Both the position numbers and the translations under genes were made by a program. Positions 1 to 5,179 of a DNA stretch of 6,101 nucleotides are shown one piece after another; positions within the stretch are counted from its first letter, which is position 1, and each line of letters starts with the position of its first letter. The stretch spans positions 1 through 6,101 of the forward strand of contig QIGA01000029.1 in NCBI GenBank assembly GCA_003229915.1, in the 5' to 3' direction. The stretch is from Chloroflexota bacterium. GTDB lineage: Bacteria > Chloroflexota > Dehalococcoidia > SZUA-161. Under the pieces are notes generated by a model. That model was given only the letters and a program-made list of their open reading frames with translations. It did no database searches and was not told the DNA's origin.

Positions 1-258
1 CCTACTTTTTGGCAACCGCTTGAGGTGCCTAAAGTGCCGTTACGAGAGGATGTTGAAGCTCATCCTTCCCCTGGCACAGCAAAAGACACTCTGGAGATTC
101 GAATATGGTGGAACAACCAAATGGTTCACTCTATCGTCTATGCGCTAAAGGCATTCCCCAGAGTTCACTTTTCAAAAATTCCTAACATAGGAGCGGGCAT
201 TTTCCGTCAACTGGGGTATATTTCTCAACCGGCCCTGGTGTTATTCTCTGGACTCTAG
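1..258 (+). CDS. Unrecognised partial reading frame, C-terminal end only
   Basis: This plus-strand frame is open from the first base of the window to a TAG at 256-258, giving 85 codons. It could be the 3' end of a gene that begins outside the window. If it is complete instead, the first usable start is the GTG at 25, which gives 77 aa and has no convincing ribosome binding site. The product is not recognisable. It has a Trp-rich patch (residues LEIRIWWNN in the middle) and a C-terminal half rich in hydrophobic residues and glycine, with no signal peptide and no clear catalytic motif. It converges on the response regulator gene, and a palindrome sits between the two stop codons. It may equally be non-coding sequence that happens to lack stops. 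Confidence 0.25.
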   Translation, partial: PTFWQPLEVPKVPLREDVEAHPSPGTAKDTLEIRIWWNNQMVHSIVYALKAFPRVHFSKIPNIGAGIFRQLGYISQPALVLFSGL

Positions 259-266
259 TCTTCCGC

Positions 267-280
267 CCTTCGAACGAAGG
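267..280. other. Palindrome between convergent reading frames
   Basis: CCTTCGAACGAAGG is a perfect 14-bp palindrome. As RNA from either strand it would give a short stem with a tight loop. It lies 9 bases past the stop of the plus-strand frame and 44 bases past the stop of the minus-strand response regulator gene. That placement would suit a bidirectional transcription end. Neither side carries a T-run, so it is not a canonical intrinsic terminator. Confidence 0.3.
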
Positions 281-324
281 TTGTCTGACCGATCTGTTGT
301 AGCCTTTCGGAGATCCTCTTCGCT

Positions 325-1056
325 TCAGGCTTCTTCCTCTTGCGCGTGTGGGGATTGTCCTTGAGCTTCTTCGCTCGCTTCATCTGTTTGCAAATACCCA
401 GTGTCACTATCGTCATTTGACGAATCAGAAGTCCTGCTGCTCAATAACTGAGACAGTCTTTTGGCGAGTCCCTTGGCGGGCCTTTGCGCTTCCCCGTTGC
501 CTTTTGCTGCTATAATGGCCTCTTCTTTCAGTGACTGGCGGGCGGCCTCTAGCTCTACAAGAGCCGCCTGTTCACGGCTGAGAGCCCCCTCGGCCTCACT
601 GTGATACTTCCGTATTTGCCCCGCTTGCTGCTCAACCCTCTGCTCCAAACGGCGCTGATACTCTTTGTTCTCCAGTATCAACATCCTTCTTTCAAGAGCC
701 CGCTGTGCCCTCATTATCAGGTCATCCAAGTTGAAAGGCTTGGTCAAGTAATCATATGCTCCCAGCTTCATCGCTTCCACAGCAGTCTGTATATCGGACA
801 CGGCTGTTAGCATAATCACGCAGGTGTCAGCATGATCGGTGACCATCTGGGGCAGCACCTCCATCCCCCCCAGCCCTGGCATCTTGATATCCATGAGCAC
901 CAGGTCAAAATCCTGCATGAATGCCTTCCATAGAGCCTCTTTGCCATCGACTGCGACCACGCAGTTATAGCCCTGGGACTGCAGCTTGCGGCACAGTATG
1001 TCTCTGATAGACTCTTCGTCATCGACTATTAGTATCGTTCCTCTGTTTTCCTCCAT
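325..1056 (-). CDS. Response regulator: CheY-like receiver with coiled coil and acidic tail
   Basis: This is a 243-aa cytoplasmic two-component response regulator. Residues 1-122 form a complete receiver domain. It has the acidic pair D12-D13, the phospho-acceptor D56 in the context LVLMDIKMPG, the switch residue T84 and the conserved K106 in LTKPF. Residues about 123-182 are rich in Glu, Gln, Arg, Leu and Ala with heptad-like spacing, so a coiled coil is likely. Residues about 195-208 are basic, and 209-243 form a Ser/Asp/Glu/Gln-rich, probably disordered tail. No DNA-binding, HD-GYP, GGDEF or kinase domain is present. The ATG start is supported by AAGGAG six bases upstream. No histidine kinase lies in the window, so the partner is unknown. 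It may act by protein-protein contact or dimerisation. The receiver assignment is secure and the output is unknown. Confidence 0.93.
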   Translation of the reverse strand: MEENRGTILIVDDEESIRDILCRKLQSQGYNCVVAVDGKEALWKAFMQDFDLVLMDIKMPGLGGMEVLPQMVTDHADTCVIMLTAVSDIQTAVEAMKLGAYDYLTKPFNLDDLIMRAQRALERRMLILENKEYQRRLEQRVEQQAGQIRKYHSEAEGALSREQAALVELEAARQSLKEEAIIAAKGNGEAQRPAKGLAKRLSQLLSSRTSDSSNDDSDTGYLQTDEASEEAQGQSPHAQEEEA

Positions 1057-1080
1057 TCGACACTCCTTGGACGTGGATCA

Positions 1081-1095
1081 GGTCGGGTTTCCCGA
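1081..1095 (-). promoter_or_regulatory. Small hairpin in the leader of the response regulator gene
   Basis: GTCGGG and CCCGAC form a perfect 6-bp inverted repeat around a 3-base loop, about 14 bases upstream of the AAGGAG ribosome binding site of the response regulator gene. It could be an operator or a leader stem-loop. The rest of the 270-bp spacer (1057-1326) showed no convincing promoter, terminator, small gene or RNA gene on either strand. Confidence 0.3.
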
Positions 1096-1326
1096 CGCCA
1101 TGCTGCTTTGTAGCCATAGCGGAGCATTGGCAACAGCACCATATAGCTCAAACATTAGCGCATATACTATCAGGCAGGCAATAGCCCTTTCTGGTGGTTG
1201 GCGATAGGAAAATAGTCTGATAAGCAGTCTGGAGAGCAAGTGATCCTGAACTCGGGGAGGCTGGATTCATTCGGGATGTGGCACAATCGCAATCAGGCGC
1301 GACCCGAGGTGCGCTTGTGTGGGCCT

Positions 1327-2214
1327 CTAAGTGGTTTCCCTTGTAGGCGTGGCATATCCCGCAAGCTTGTAGGCCAGTTTGGCAGCGAGGAAGGCGCAGG
1401 CGTTTGGCCCTTCCTGAGGGCAGAGTTCGACTATGTCGAAGCTGACGATTTGCCTGCTACTGGCCACTGCGCGTAGCAGCTTCAACACCTGTTGCCAGCT
1501 CAAGCCCCCGGGCTCGGGGGTGCCCACCGCCGGCATGATTGAGGGATCGAGTACGTCGAGATCGATCGAGATGTATACCTGAGGGGAGAGGTGGGAGACG
1601 ACCGTGGTTACAGAATCAGGGTTGGCCAAGGTTTCGGCGTAGAACGGATCGATTCTCTGGTGCGCCAGAAACCCGTGTTCCTCACGGCTCAGGCTGCGGA
1701 TACCAACGTGGACAACGGGGCAAAGTTCCCAGACCCGGCGCATTACGCAAGCATGGCTGTATTTCGTCCCCTGATATTGGTCGCGCAGGTCGGTGTGAGC
1801 ATCTAAGTGCAGCACTGACAGTTCGGGGTGCTTCTCCCGGAGGGCTCTTACCATGCCTAAAGTTATGGAATGCTCGCCGCCCAACATCGCCAGGAGCTTG
1901 CCTTTATCAAGTAGATCACGGGCTATTTGATAGACCCGCTCCACCATGTGTTCGGGCCCGCTCATCAGGGGTTGCACTTCGGGGAGAGTATAGATGCCGA
2001 CCTCACTGATTTCCCTGTCCAGCTCGGTGTCGTATAGCTCGAGGTATTGTGAGGCGTCGATGATTGCCTGCGGCCCCTCCCTGGCCCCACTCTTGTACTC
2101 CGTGGTGCTGTCGTAGGGCACAGGTAGCACAACTACCTTTGCCTTGTCGAAGGCGGTCGCTTGAGGGGGTATGCCAGCAAAGGCCTTTGGTGGACGAAAA
2201 AACTCATCGCTCAC
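1327..2214 (-). CDS. speB: Agmatinase (ureohydrolase family)
   Basis: This is a 295-aa manganese-dependent ureohydrolase of the arginase/agmatinase superfamily, close to the usual length. The binuclear metal ligands are in place: H115 in GGEHS (112-116), D138, H140 and D142 in DAHTD (138-142), and D218 and D220 in SIDLDVLDPS (216-225). The HA segment (154-155) and the C-terminal block FDIVELCP (259-266) also fit the family. Agmatinases split agmatine into putrescine and urea in the cytoplasm. Guanidinobutyrase or another guanidino-hydrolase is an alternative the sequence cannot exclude. After VELCP the residues read QEGPNAC, where many homologues carry an Asp-containing segment. The start is GTG with an AGGA motif eight bases upstream. 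It begins 27 bases after speD ends, so the two are probably co-transcribed and functionally linked in polyamine synthesis. Confidence 0.9.
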   Translation of the reverse strand: MSDEFFRPPKAFAGIPPQATAFDKAKVVVLPVPYDSTTEYKSGAREGPQAIIDASQYLELYDTELDREISEVGIYTLPEVQPLMSGPEHMVERVYQIARDLLDKGKLLAMLGGEHSITLGMVRALREKHPELSVLHLDAHTDLRDQYQGTKYSHACVMRRVWELCPVVHVGIRSLSREEHGFLAHQRIDPFYAETLANPDSVTTVVSHLSPQVYISIDLDVLDPSIMPAVGTPEPGGLSWQQVLKLLRAVASSRQIVSFDIVELCPQEGPNACAFLAAKLAYKLAGYATPTRETT

Positions 2215-2241
2215 TTTGTCTGTCCTAGTGAGAGAGACTCC

Positions 2242-2640
2242 TCACCTGCTGCTCGTCGAATCTAACACCAAAGAAGGCTGCTGGTTGTTGGAGTATTCCA
2301 GACCCCGATTGAGAATATAGCTCCGGACCTCGGTCAGGCCAAACTTCTGCTGAAAGTCTTTGATAGCTCGCTCGGCGTCAAACTCCTTGCAGGAGAAGAT
2401 ATCAATGTTTATATATGAGCGCTCGGGAAAGGTGTGGATGCTAATGTGGCTCTCAGCGATGAGGACAAAACCGGAGACGCCCCAATCCTCGGGCTTGGAG
2501 CCGATGTACTTGGAGACCTTTGGGGGAGAGATCTTTGTCATCCCGATCTGCGATGGATAAACATCAAGAAGTTGTTGGATGAAATCGACATCCTGCATTT
2601 TCTGGGCGTTGCCGTTGTAGCCATCGATGATTAGGTGCAT
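2242..2640 (-). CDS. speD: SpeD-family pyruvoyl-dependent decarboxylase (AdoMet or arginine decarboxylase)
   Basis: This is a 132-aa self-processing decarboxylase proenzyme of the small prokaryotic SpeD class. Numbered from the ATG at 2640, ESHISIH holds the cleavage pair E63-S64; S64 should become the pyruvoyl group. H69 and C84 (in DIFSCK) keep the +5 and +20 spacing to that serine known from Thermotoga SpeD. GVSGFVLIAESH is the conserved strand before cleavage. The ATG is preferred because AAGGGGG lies eight bases upstream; a GTG three codons earlier overlaps that site. The N-terminus (MHLIIDGYNG) and the segment IHTFPERSYINIDIFSCK differ from the canonical HTWPEYGYAAVDVFTCG pattern, so substrate specificity is uncertain. 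Canonical SpeD makes decarboxylated AdoMet for spermidine synthase, which is not adjacent here. The next gene is agmatinase, so an arginine decarboxylase role is a real alternative. Confidence 0.9.
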   Translation of the reverse strand: MHLIIDGYNGNAQKMQDVDFIQQLLDVYPSQIGMTKISPPKVSKYIGSKPEDWGVSGFVLIAESHISIHTFPERSYINIDIFSCKEFDAERAIKDFQQKFGLTEVRSYILNRGLEYSNNQQPSLVLDSTSSR

Positions 2641-2671
2641 TGTTCCCACCCCCTTCTAGTATTCAAGGCAC

Positions 2672-2704
2672 AAAAAATGACCACCCCCGCTTGGATGGTG
2701 GTCA
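2672..2704 (-). terminator. Intrinsic terminator after the helix-turn-helix gene
   Basis: On the minus strand, TGACCACC and GGTGGTCA form a perfect 8-bp GC-rich stem with an 11-base loop (2678-2704), followed directly by six T residues (2677-2672). It starts 23 bases after the stop codon of the helix-turn-helix gene and ends 31 bases before the speD start codon. It therefore separates the two transcription units, or acts as an attenuator in front of speD. A second short inverted repeat (CAGGA/TCCTG, 2703-2716) abuts and overlaps its base by two nucleotides. Confidence 0.85.
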
Positions 2705-2727
2705 GGACTTATCCTGCTGCTTCAGAC

Positions 2728-2928
2728 CTAGAAGGCCTGACGCTCAACTGTCATATGCTCTCGAAGCTTCCCCGCATACCATCTGCCCGAGTCATCCTTC
2801 CTGATTCGGTATGACTTTCCGATCCTGGCCGCAGGAAACCTCCGATCGCGACACCACCTTTGCGCTGTGACTTTGCTAATCCTTAAGATCCCGGTTATAT
2901 CGTCTACCGCCGATAACTCACTTTCCAT
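2728..2928 (-). CDS. Small helix-turn-helix DNA-binding protein (excisionase/MerR-like, HTH_17 type)
   Basis: This is a 66-aa basic protein consisting almost entirely of one winged helix-turn-helix domain. Residues 5-27 (LSAVDDITGILRISKVTAQRWCR) give the helix-turn-helix. Residues 31-44 (FPAARIGKSYRIRK) give the short wing typical of excisionase-family domains, followed by a helix with RWYAGKLRE. Such proteins act as small transcription factors or as recombination directionality factors. No integrase is nearby, so a regulatory role is more likely; that is inference. The ATG at 2928 is the only ATG/GTG/TTG start in frame, but the nearest Shine-Dalgarno-like run (AAGGGG) is about 18 bases upstream, which is unusually far. 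The gene has its own promoter, 5' hairpin and terminator and so looks monocistronic. Its target might be its own palindromic leader or the polyamine operon downstream. Confidence 0.8.
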   Translation of the reverse strand: MESELSAVDDITGILRISKVTAQRWCRDRRFPAARIGKSYRIRKDDSGRWYAGKLREHMTVERQAF

Positions 2929-2953
2929 AGTGTGGCGTTCACATCACCCCTTC

Positions 2954-2975
2954 CGCTGATCTGAGAAGATCAGCG
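2954..2975 (-). promoter_or_regulatory. Perfect 9-bp inverted repeat at the 5' end of the helix-turn-helix gene transcript
   Basis: CGCTGATCT and AGATCAGCG form a perfect 9-bp stem around a 4-base loop. On the minus strand the stem can extend, after a 2-base bulge, by CTTTC pairing with GAAGG (one G-U pair), which would cover the purine-rich GGAAGG run ahead of the gene. It lies only a few bases downstream of the -10 box at 2981-2986, so it could be a repressor operator in DNA or a stabilising or translation-masking stem in RNA. No T-run follows, so it is not an intrinsic terminator. Confidence 0.6.
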
Positions 2976-2980
2976 CAGAA

Positions 2981-3009
2981 AGCATAACATATCTCGGGTG
3001 GCTGTGCAA
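2981..3009 (-). promoter_or_regulatory. Predicted sigma70-type promoter with extended -10 for the helix-turn-helix gene
   Basis: On the minus strand, the -35 box is TTGCAC (3009-3004), the spacer is 17 bases, and the -10 box is TATGCT (2986-2981), preceded by TG plus one base (extended -10). The -35 is weak (three of six consensus positions); the -10 matches four of six, and the TG motif compensates. It lies in the 123-bp gap after the PSP1 gene, and transcription would start just before or within the leader hairpin. Confidence 0.55.
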
Positions 3010-3051
3010 TACTTTGGGGCACTTTTACGACTGAAAAGGTGAAAATGCTGC

Positions 3052-3867
3052 CTATTGTGGCTTATTGTTACTATGGGGTTCGATTTCGGAGAGAGGCAGT
3101 TCCAGGGTCGCTTCGCTTTCAAGCTGGACGATGACTGTTCCCTTGAGTGGGTTGCCTCCGATCACCTTAGCTTTGCCTACGTTTGTGGTGATGCTCTTTC
3201 CCGGCGCGGGCAGCCTCCGCTTCATCTCACGGTATTGTTCATTCTCATAAGCCAGGCAGCAGAGCAGACGGCCGCAGACACCGGAGATATTCGCTGGGTT
3301 GAGGGGCAGGTTCTGCTCCCTGGCCATTCGCATTGAGATGGGTTCGAATTTGCACAGATGGTTTGCACAACACAGGCCACAGCCACACCTGCCCATGCCG
3401 CCAACCAGCTTGGCAGCATCACGAGCCCCTACCTGACGCAGTTCAACGCGGGTTCTCAGGCTCCCTGAGAGCTCGCGCAGCAGGGTTCGGAAGTCAACCC
3501 TCTTTTCGGACTTGAAGTAGATCGTAAGGTGGCTGCCATCCAGGTTGAACTCCGCGGCTAGAGGGGTCATGGGTAGCTGTAATTTAACCACAATCTCCTC
3601 GCACTTGGTCAGGGCATTACTCTCCTTTTCCTTTATCTCTGCTACTTGTTCCAGGTCATCGGGCTGTGCTTGACGCAGGACGGGCTTCAATGGTTCGCTC
3701 ACCTTATCTGGAGTTACCTCCTTTGGGGCGACCACGATCCTACCCATTGCCAGGCCACGAGCGGTCTCGACAACTACGTTGTCCCCTATCTCAAGCCTCA
3801 TATCTGAGGGGTCGAAGTAGTATATCTGTGCTGCCCGCTTGAACCGAACGCCTACAATCTCGGTCAT
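3052..3867 (-). CDS. PSP1 domain protein of the RicT/YaaT family
   Basis: This 271-aa cytoplasmic protein has the features of the PSP1/RicT (YaaT) family. The N-terminal half opens with VGVRFKRAAQIYYFDP and a small beta domain containing GDNVVVETARG (28-38). The C-terminal half has the family's cysteine-rich signature: GMGRCGCGLCC (157-167), C172, and the invariant block NISGVCGRLLCCLAYENEQY (193-212), with C198, C203 and C204. In Bacillus, RicT works in an iron-sulfur RicA-RicF-RicT complex that helps RNase Y mature mRNAs and affects sporulation and competence; that role is family knowledge and may not hold here. The ATG follows the holB stop codon after a single base, and the upstream sequence offers only a poor ribosome binding site. 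Translational coupling to holB is therefore likely. The same gene pair is adjacent in many Gram-positive bacteria. Confidence 0.9.
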   Translation of the reverse strand: MTEIVGVRFKRAAQIYYFDPSDMRLEIGDNVVVETARGLAMGRIVVAPKEVTPDKVSEPLKPVLRQAQPDDLEQVAEIKEKESNALTKCEEIVVKLQLPMTPLAAEFNLDGSHLTIYFKSEKRVDFRTLLRELSGSLRTRVELRQVGARDAAKLVGGMGRCGCGLCCANHLCKFEPISMRMAREQNLPLNPANISGVCGRLLCCLAYENEQYREMKRRLPAPGKSITTNVGKAKVIGGNPLKGTVIVQLESEATLELPLSEIEPHSNNKPQ

Positions 3868-3868
3868 C

Positions 3869-4918
3869 TCAGCAAGCCGAAGCGCTGGTGCGCTTCATCC
3901 TTTCCTCTTCCATGTTTGGGATGCTCAGCGTCAAAACCTCCAATACAAGGCGTGCATTTGCGTTCTGCTCCAGTTGCCCTGAAGCCACCCGAATAGCCTC
4001 CATGGAGTGCCTGATCTCAGGCAGGCTGTAGCACTCTGAATGTTGAACGAGGGCCGCCTCTTGGTCGATGTTTGTGATAAACTCAGCACAGCCTGCCTTG
4101 ACCAGCAGGAGGTCTCGCCACCACTCCAGCCACACCCTGAGTATTTCCTCGACCGAATCACGGCTCTTGCTGAATTGTGTTGACAGCTTGGCAGCGAAGT
4201 TGAATCGCTTGTTAAGACCGGCAGCGGCTAGCCCTTGAAGTTCAACCAACCTCAGTGAGCGTTCTTGGAGGAGCTTCTCATCGAGTGAGGCTGAGATCGC
4301 CCAGCCGATACCCCCGCGGCAAATCCTGCTTAGCACTCTGGCTTTGTCAGGCTCTACACTTCGGTGTTCGATCAACTCCTGTTCTATGATATGCGCTGGC
4401 ACCGGAAGAAGTTCAACCCGCTGGCATCTGGAAATTATCGTGGACAGCAACATGACGTCATTCACCGTGAGAAGGATGATGAGAACCTGGGGCGGTGGCT
4501 CTTCCAGGGTTTTGAGCAAGCAGTTGGCCGATTCTTCGTTCAGGTGCTCGGCGCCATCGATGATGAAGACACGGTGCCTGCCTTCATAGGGTTGCAGTAC
4601 GGCGGCCTGTTGCAACTCTCGAATCTGCCCGATGCCGATCTCCTTCTTCGGGCCAGATTCGCCAGAACTCGCGTTGGGGAGACGCCCGATTATCTGAACA
4701 TCGGCGTGCTTGCCTGCAGCGATGCGGCGACAGGGACTGCATTGCCCACACGGTCGCCCCTCGTGCTCGCAGTTCAGTGCCTGCGCCAGGCGTGTAGCTA
4801 GAGTTGCCTTGCCCACGTGGGGCTGTCCCACGAAAAGATAAGCGTGAGCGAGACGCCCACTCTCAAGGCTGTGCCTCAGCAACTCTACAGCCCTAGGCTG
4901 ACCGATTACATTCCACAT
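3869..4918 (-). CDS. holB: DNA polymerase III delta-prime subunit (clamp loader)
   Basis: The delta-prime subunit of the clamp loader works with delta and tau/gamma to place the beta clamp on DNA. The predicted 349-aa protein is close to family length. Numbered from the ATG at 4918, it has MWNVIGQPRAVELL at the N-terminus and a degenerate Walker A GQPHVGKA (31-38, Ala in the usual Ser/Thr place). Next come four zinc-binding cysteines C50, C57, C60 and C63, then VFIIDGAEHLNEESANCLLKTLEEPP (117-142) with a Walker B-like segment. The SRC motif (163-165) supplies an arginine to a neighbouring subunit's ATP site. The frame extends upstream to a TTG at 4960, but homologues begin at MWxxIG, so the ATG is preferred. 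Its AAGGG motif lies only two bases away, which is tight, so the start is somewhat uncertain. The gene is coupled to the PSP1 gene. Confidence 0.92.
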   Translation of the reverse strand: MWNVIGQPRAVELLRHSLESGRLAHAYLFVGQPHVGKATLATRLAQALNCEHEGRPCGQCSPCRRIAAGKHADVQIIGRLPNASSGESGPKKEIGIGQIRELQQAAVLQPYEGRHRVFIIDGAEHLNEESANCLLKTLEEPPPQVLIILLTVNDVMLLSTIISRCQRVELLPVPAHIIEQELIEHRSVEPDKARVLSRICRGGIGWAISASLDEKLLQERSLRLVELQGLAAAGLNKRFNFAAKLSTQFSKSRDSVEEILRVWLEWWRDLLLVKAGCAEFITNIDQEAALVQHSECYSLPEIRHSMEAIRVASGQLEQNANARLVLEVLTLSIPNMEEERMKRTSASAC

Positions 4919-4972
4919 AGCCCTTGCTAACCCGATAACGGCTCCCCTAGCGTCTCTCAATATCCATGTAAT

Positions 4973-5042
4973 CCAGATTATGCATGTAGCTTCATTTCTG
5001 TGTTATTCTTGCGGTGATTCAGATACCTCGTGCATTATCTGG
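4973..5042 (-). repeat. Imperfect 12-bp inverted repeat between the bS22-like gene and holB
   Basis: CCAGATTATGCA (4973-4984) and TGCATTATCTGG (5031-5042) are inverted copies with one mismatch, separated by 46 bases. In the minus-strand transcript they could pair into a long stem just after the bS22-like stop codon. The holB-proximal arm also contains a possible -10 box (CATAAT on the minus strand, 4982-4977), with a weak AACACA 16 bases upstream of it. A holB promoter here is possible but poorly supported. Confidence 0.4.
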
Positions 5043-5044
5043 GA

Positions 5045-5137
5045 TTAATGCTTTCTTTGCCACCTCGTCTTTTTCAATAACTTGCGGTGTTTATGCTTTC
5101 GCATCTTCTTACGCCGCTTCTTGACAACTGAACTCAT
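5045..5137 (-). CDS. bS22-like small ribosomal protein (AURKAIP1/COX24 domain)
   Basis: This 30-aa, extremely basic protein is easily missed by gene callers. It starts MSSVVKKRRKKMRKHKHRKL and continues with a Lys/Arg/Trp-rich end terminating in QRKH. It matches the pattern of the AURKAIP1/COX24 domain family: SVxKKRRKKMxKHKxRKLLKKTR. This family includes the mycobacterial 30S protein bS22 (about 33 aa) and the C-terminal part of mitochondrial mS38, which bind near the decoding region of the small subunit. More than half of the residues are Lys, Arg or His, as expected for an rRNA-binding peptide. A strong AGAGG ribosome binding site lies seven bases before the ATG. The gene follows the nitroreductase stop by 42 bases and so probably shares its transcript; holB follows in the same direction. 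The match is by recognition of the motif, not by search. Confidence 0.85.
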   Translation of the reverse strand: MSSVVKKRRKKMRKHKHRKLLKKTRWQRKH

Positions 5138-5179
5138 AATTTTACCTCTGCTACCACAAATAGCCCCGCTTATTTGCCG

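Noticed and set aside
1057..1326. Promoter, riboswitch or RNA gene in the spacer upstream of the response regulator
   Set aside because: Candidate boxes such as TTGCTC-17-ACTATT matched the consensus at only about half the positions, and no conserved RNA fold was recognised; only the short hairpin is reported.
1539..2009. 156-codon plus-strand frame opposite speB
   Set aside because: It lies wholly antisense to the well-supported agmatinase gene, is very rich in Arg and Gly, and shows no family motif; it is a shadow of the real gene's codon pattern.
2641..2649. GTG start three codons upstream for speD
   Set aside because: The GTG overlaps the AAGGGGG ribosome binding site, whereas the ATG at 2640 has an 8-base spacing to it.
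3020..3041. Hairpin CACCTTTT/TAAAAGTG after the PSP1 gene as a terminator
   Set aside because: The stem is AT-rich with a bulged base and is followed by CCCC rather than T residues.
4364..4801. 145-codon plus-strand frame opposite holB
   Set aside because: It is antisense to a gene with all delta-prime motifs, and no domain is recognisable in its translation.
4919..4960. TTG start 14 codons upstream for holB
   Set aside because: The added residues do not match the family, whose members start near MWxxIGQ, and TTG is a rare start; kept only as a minor alternative.
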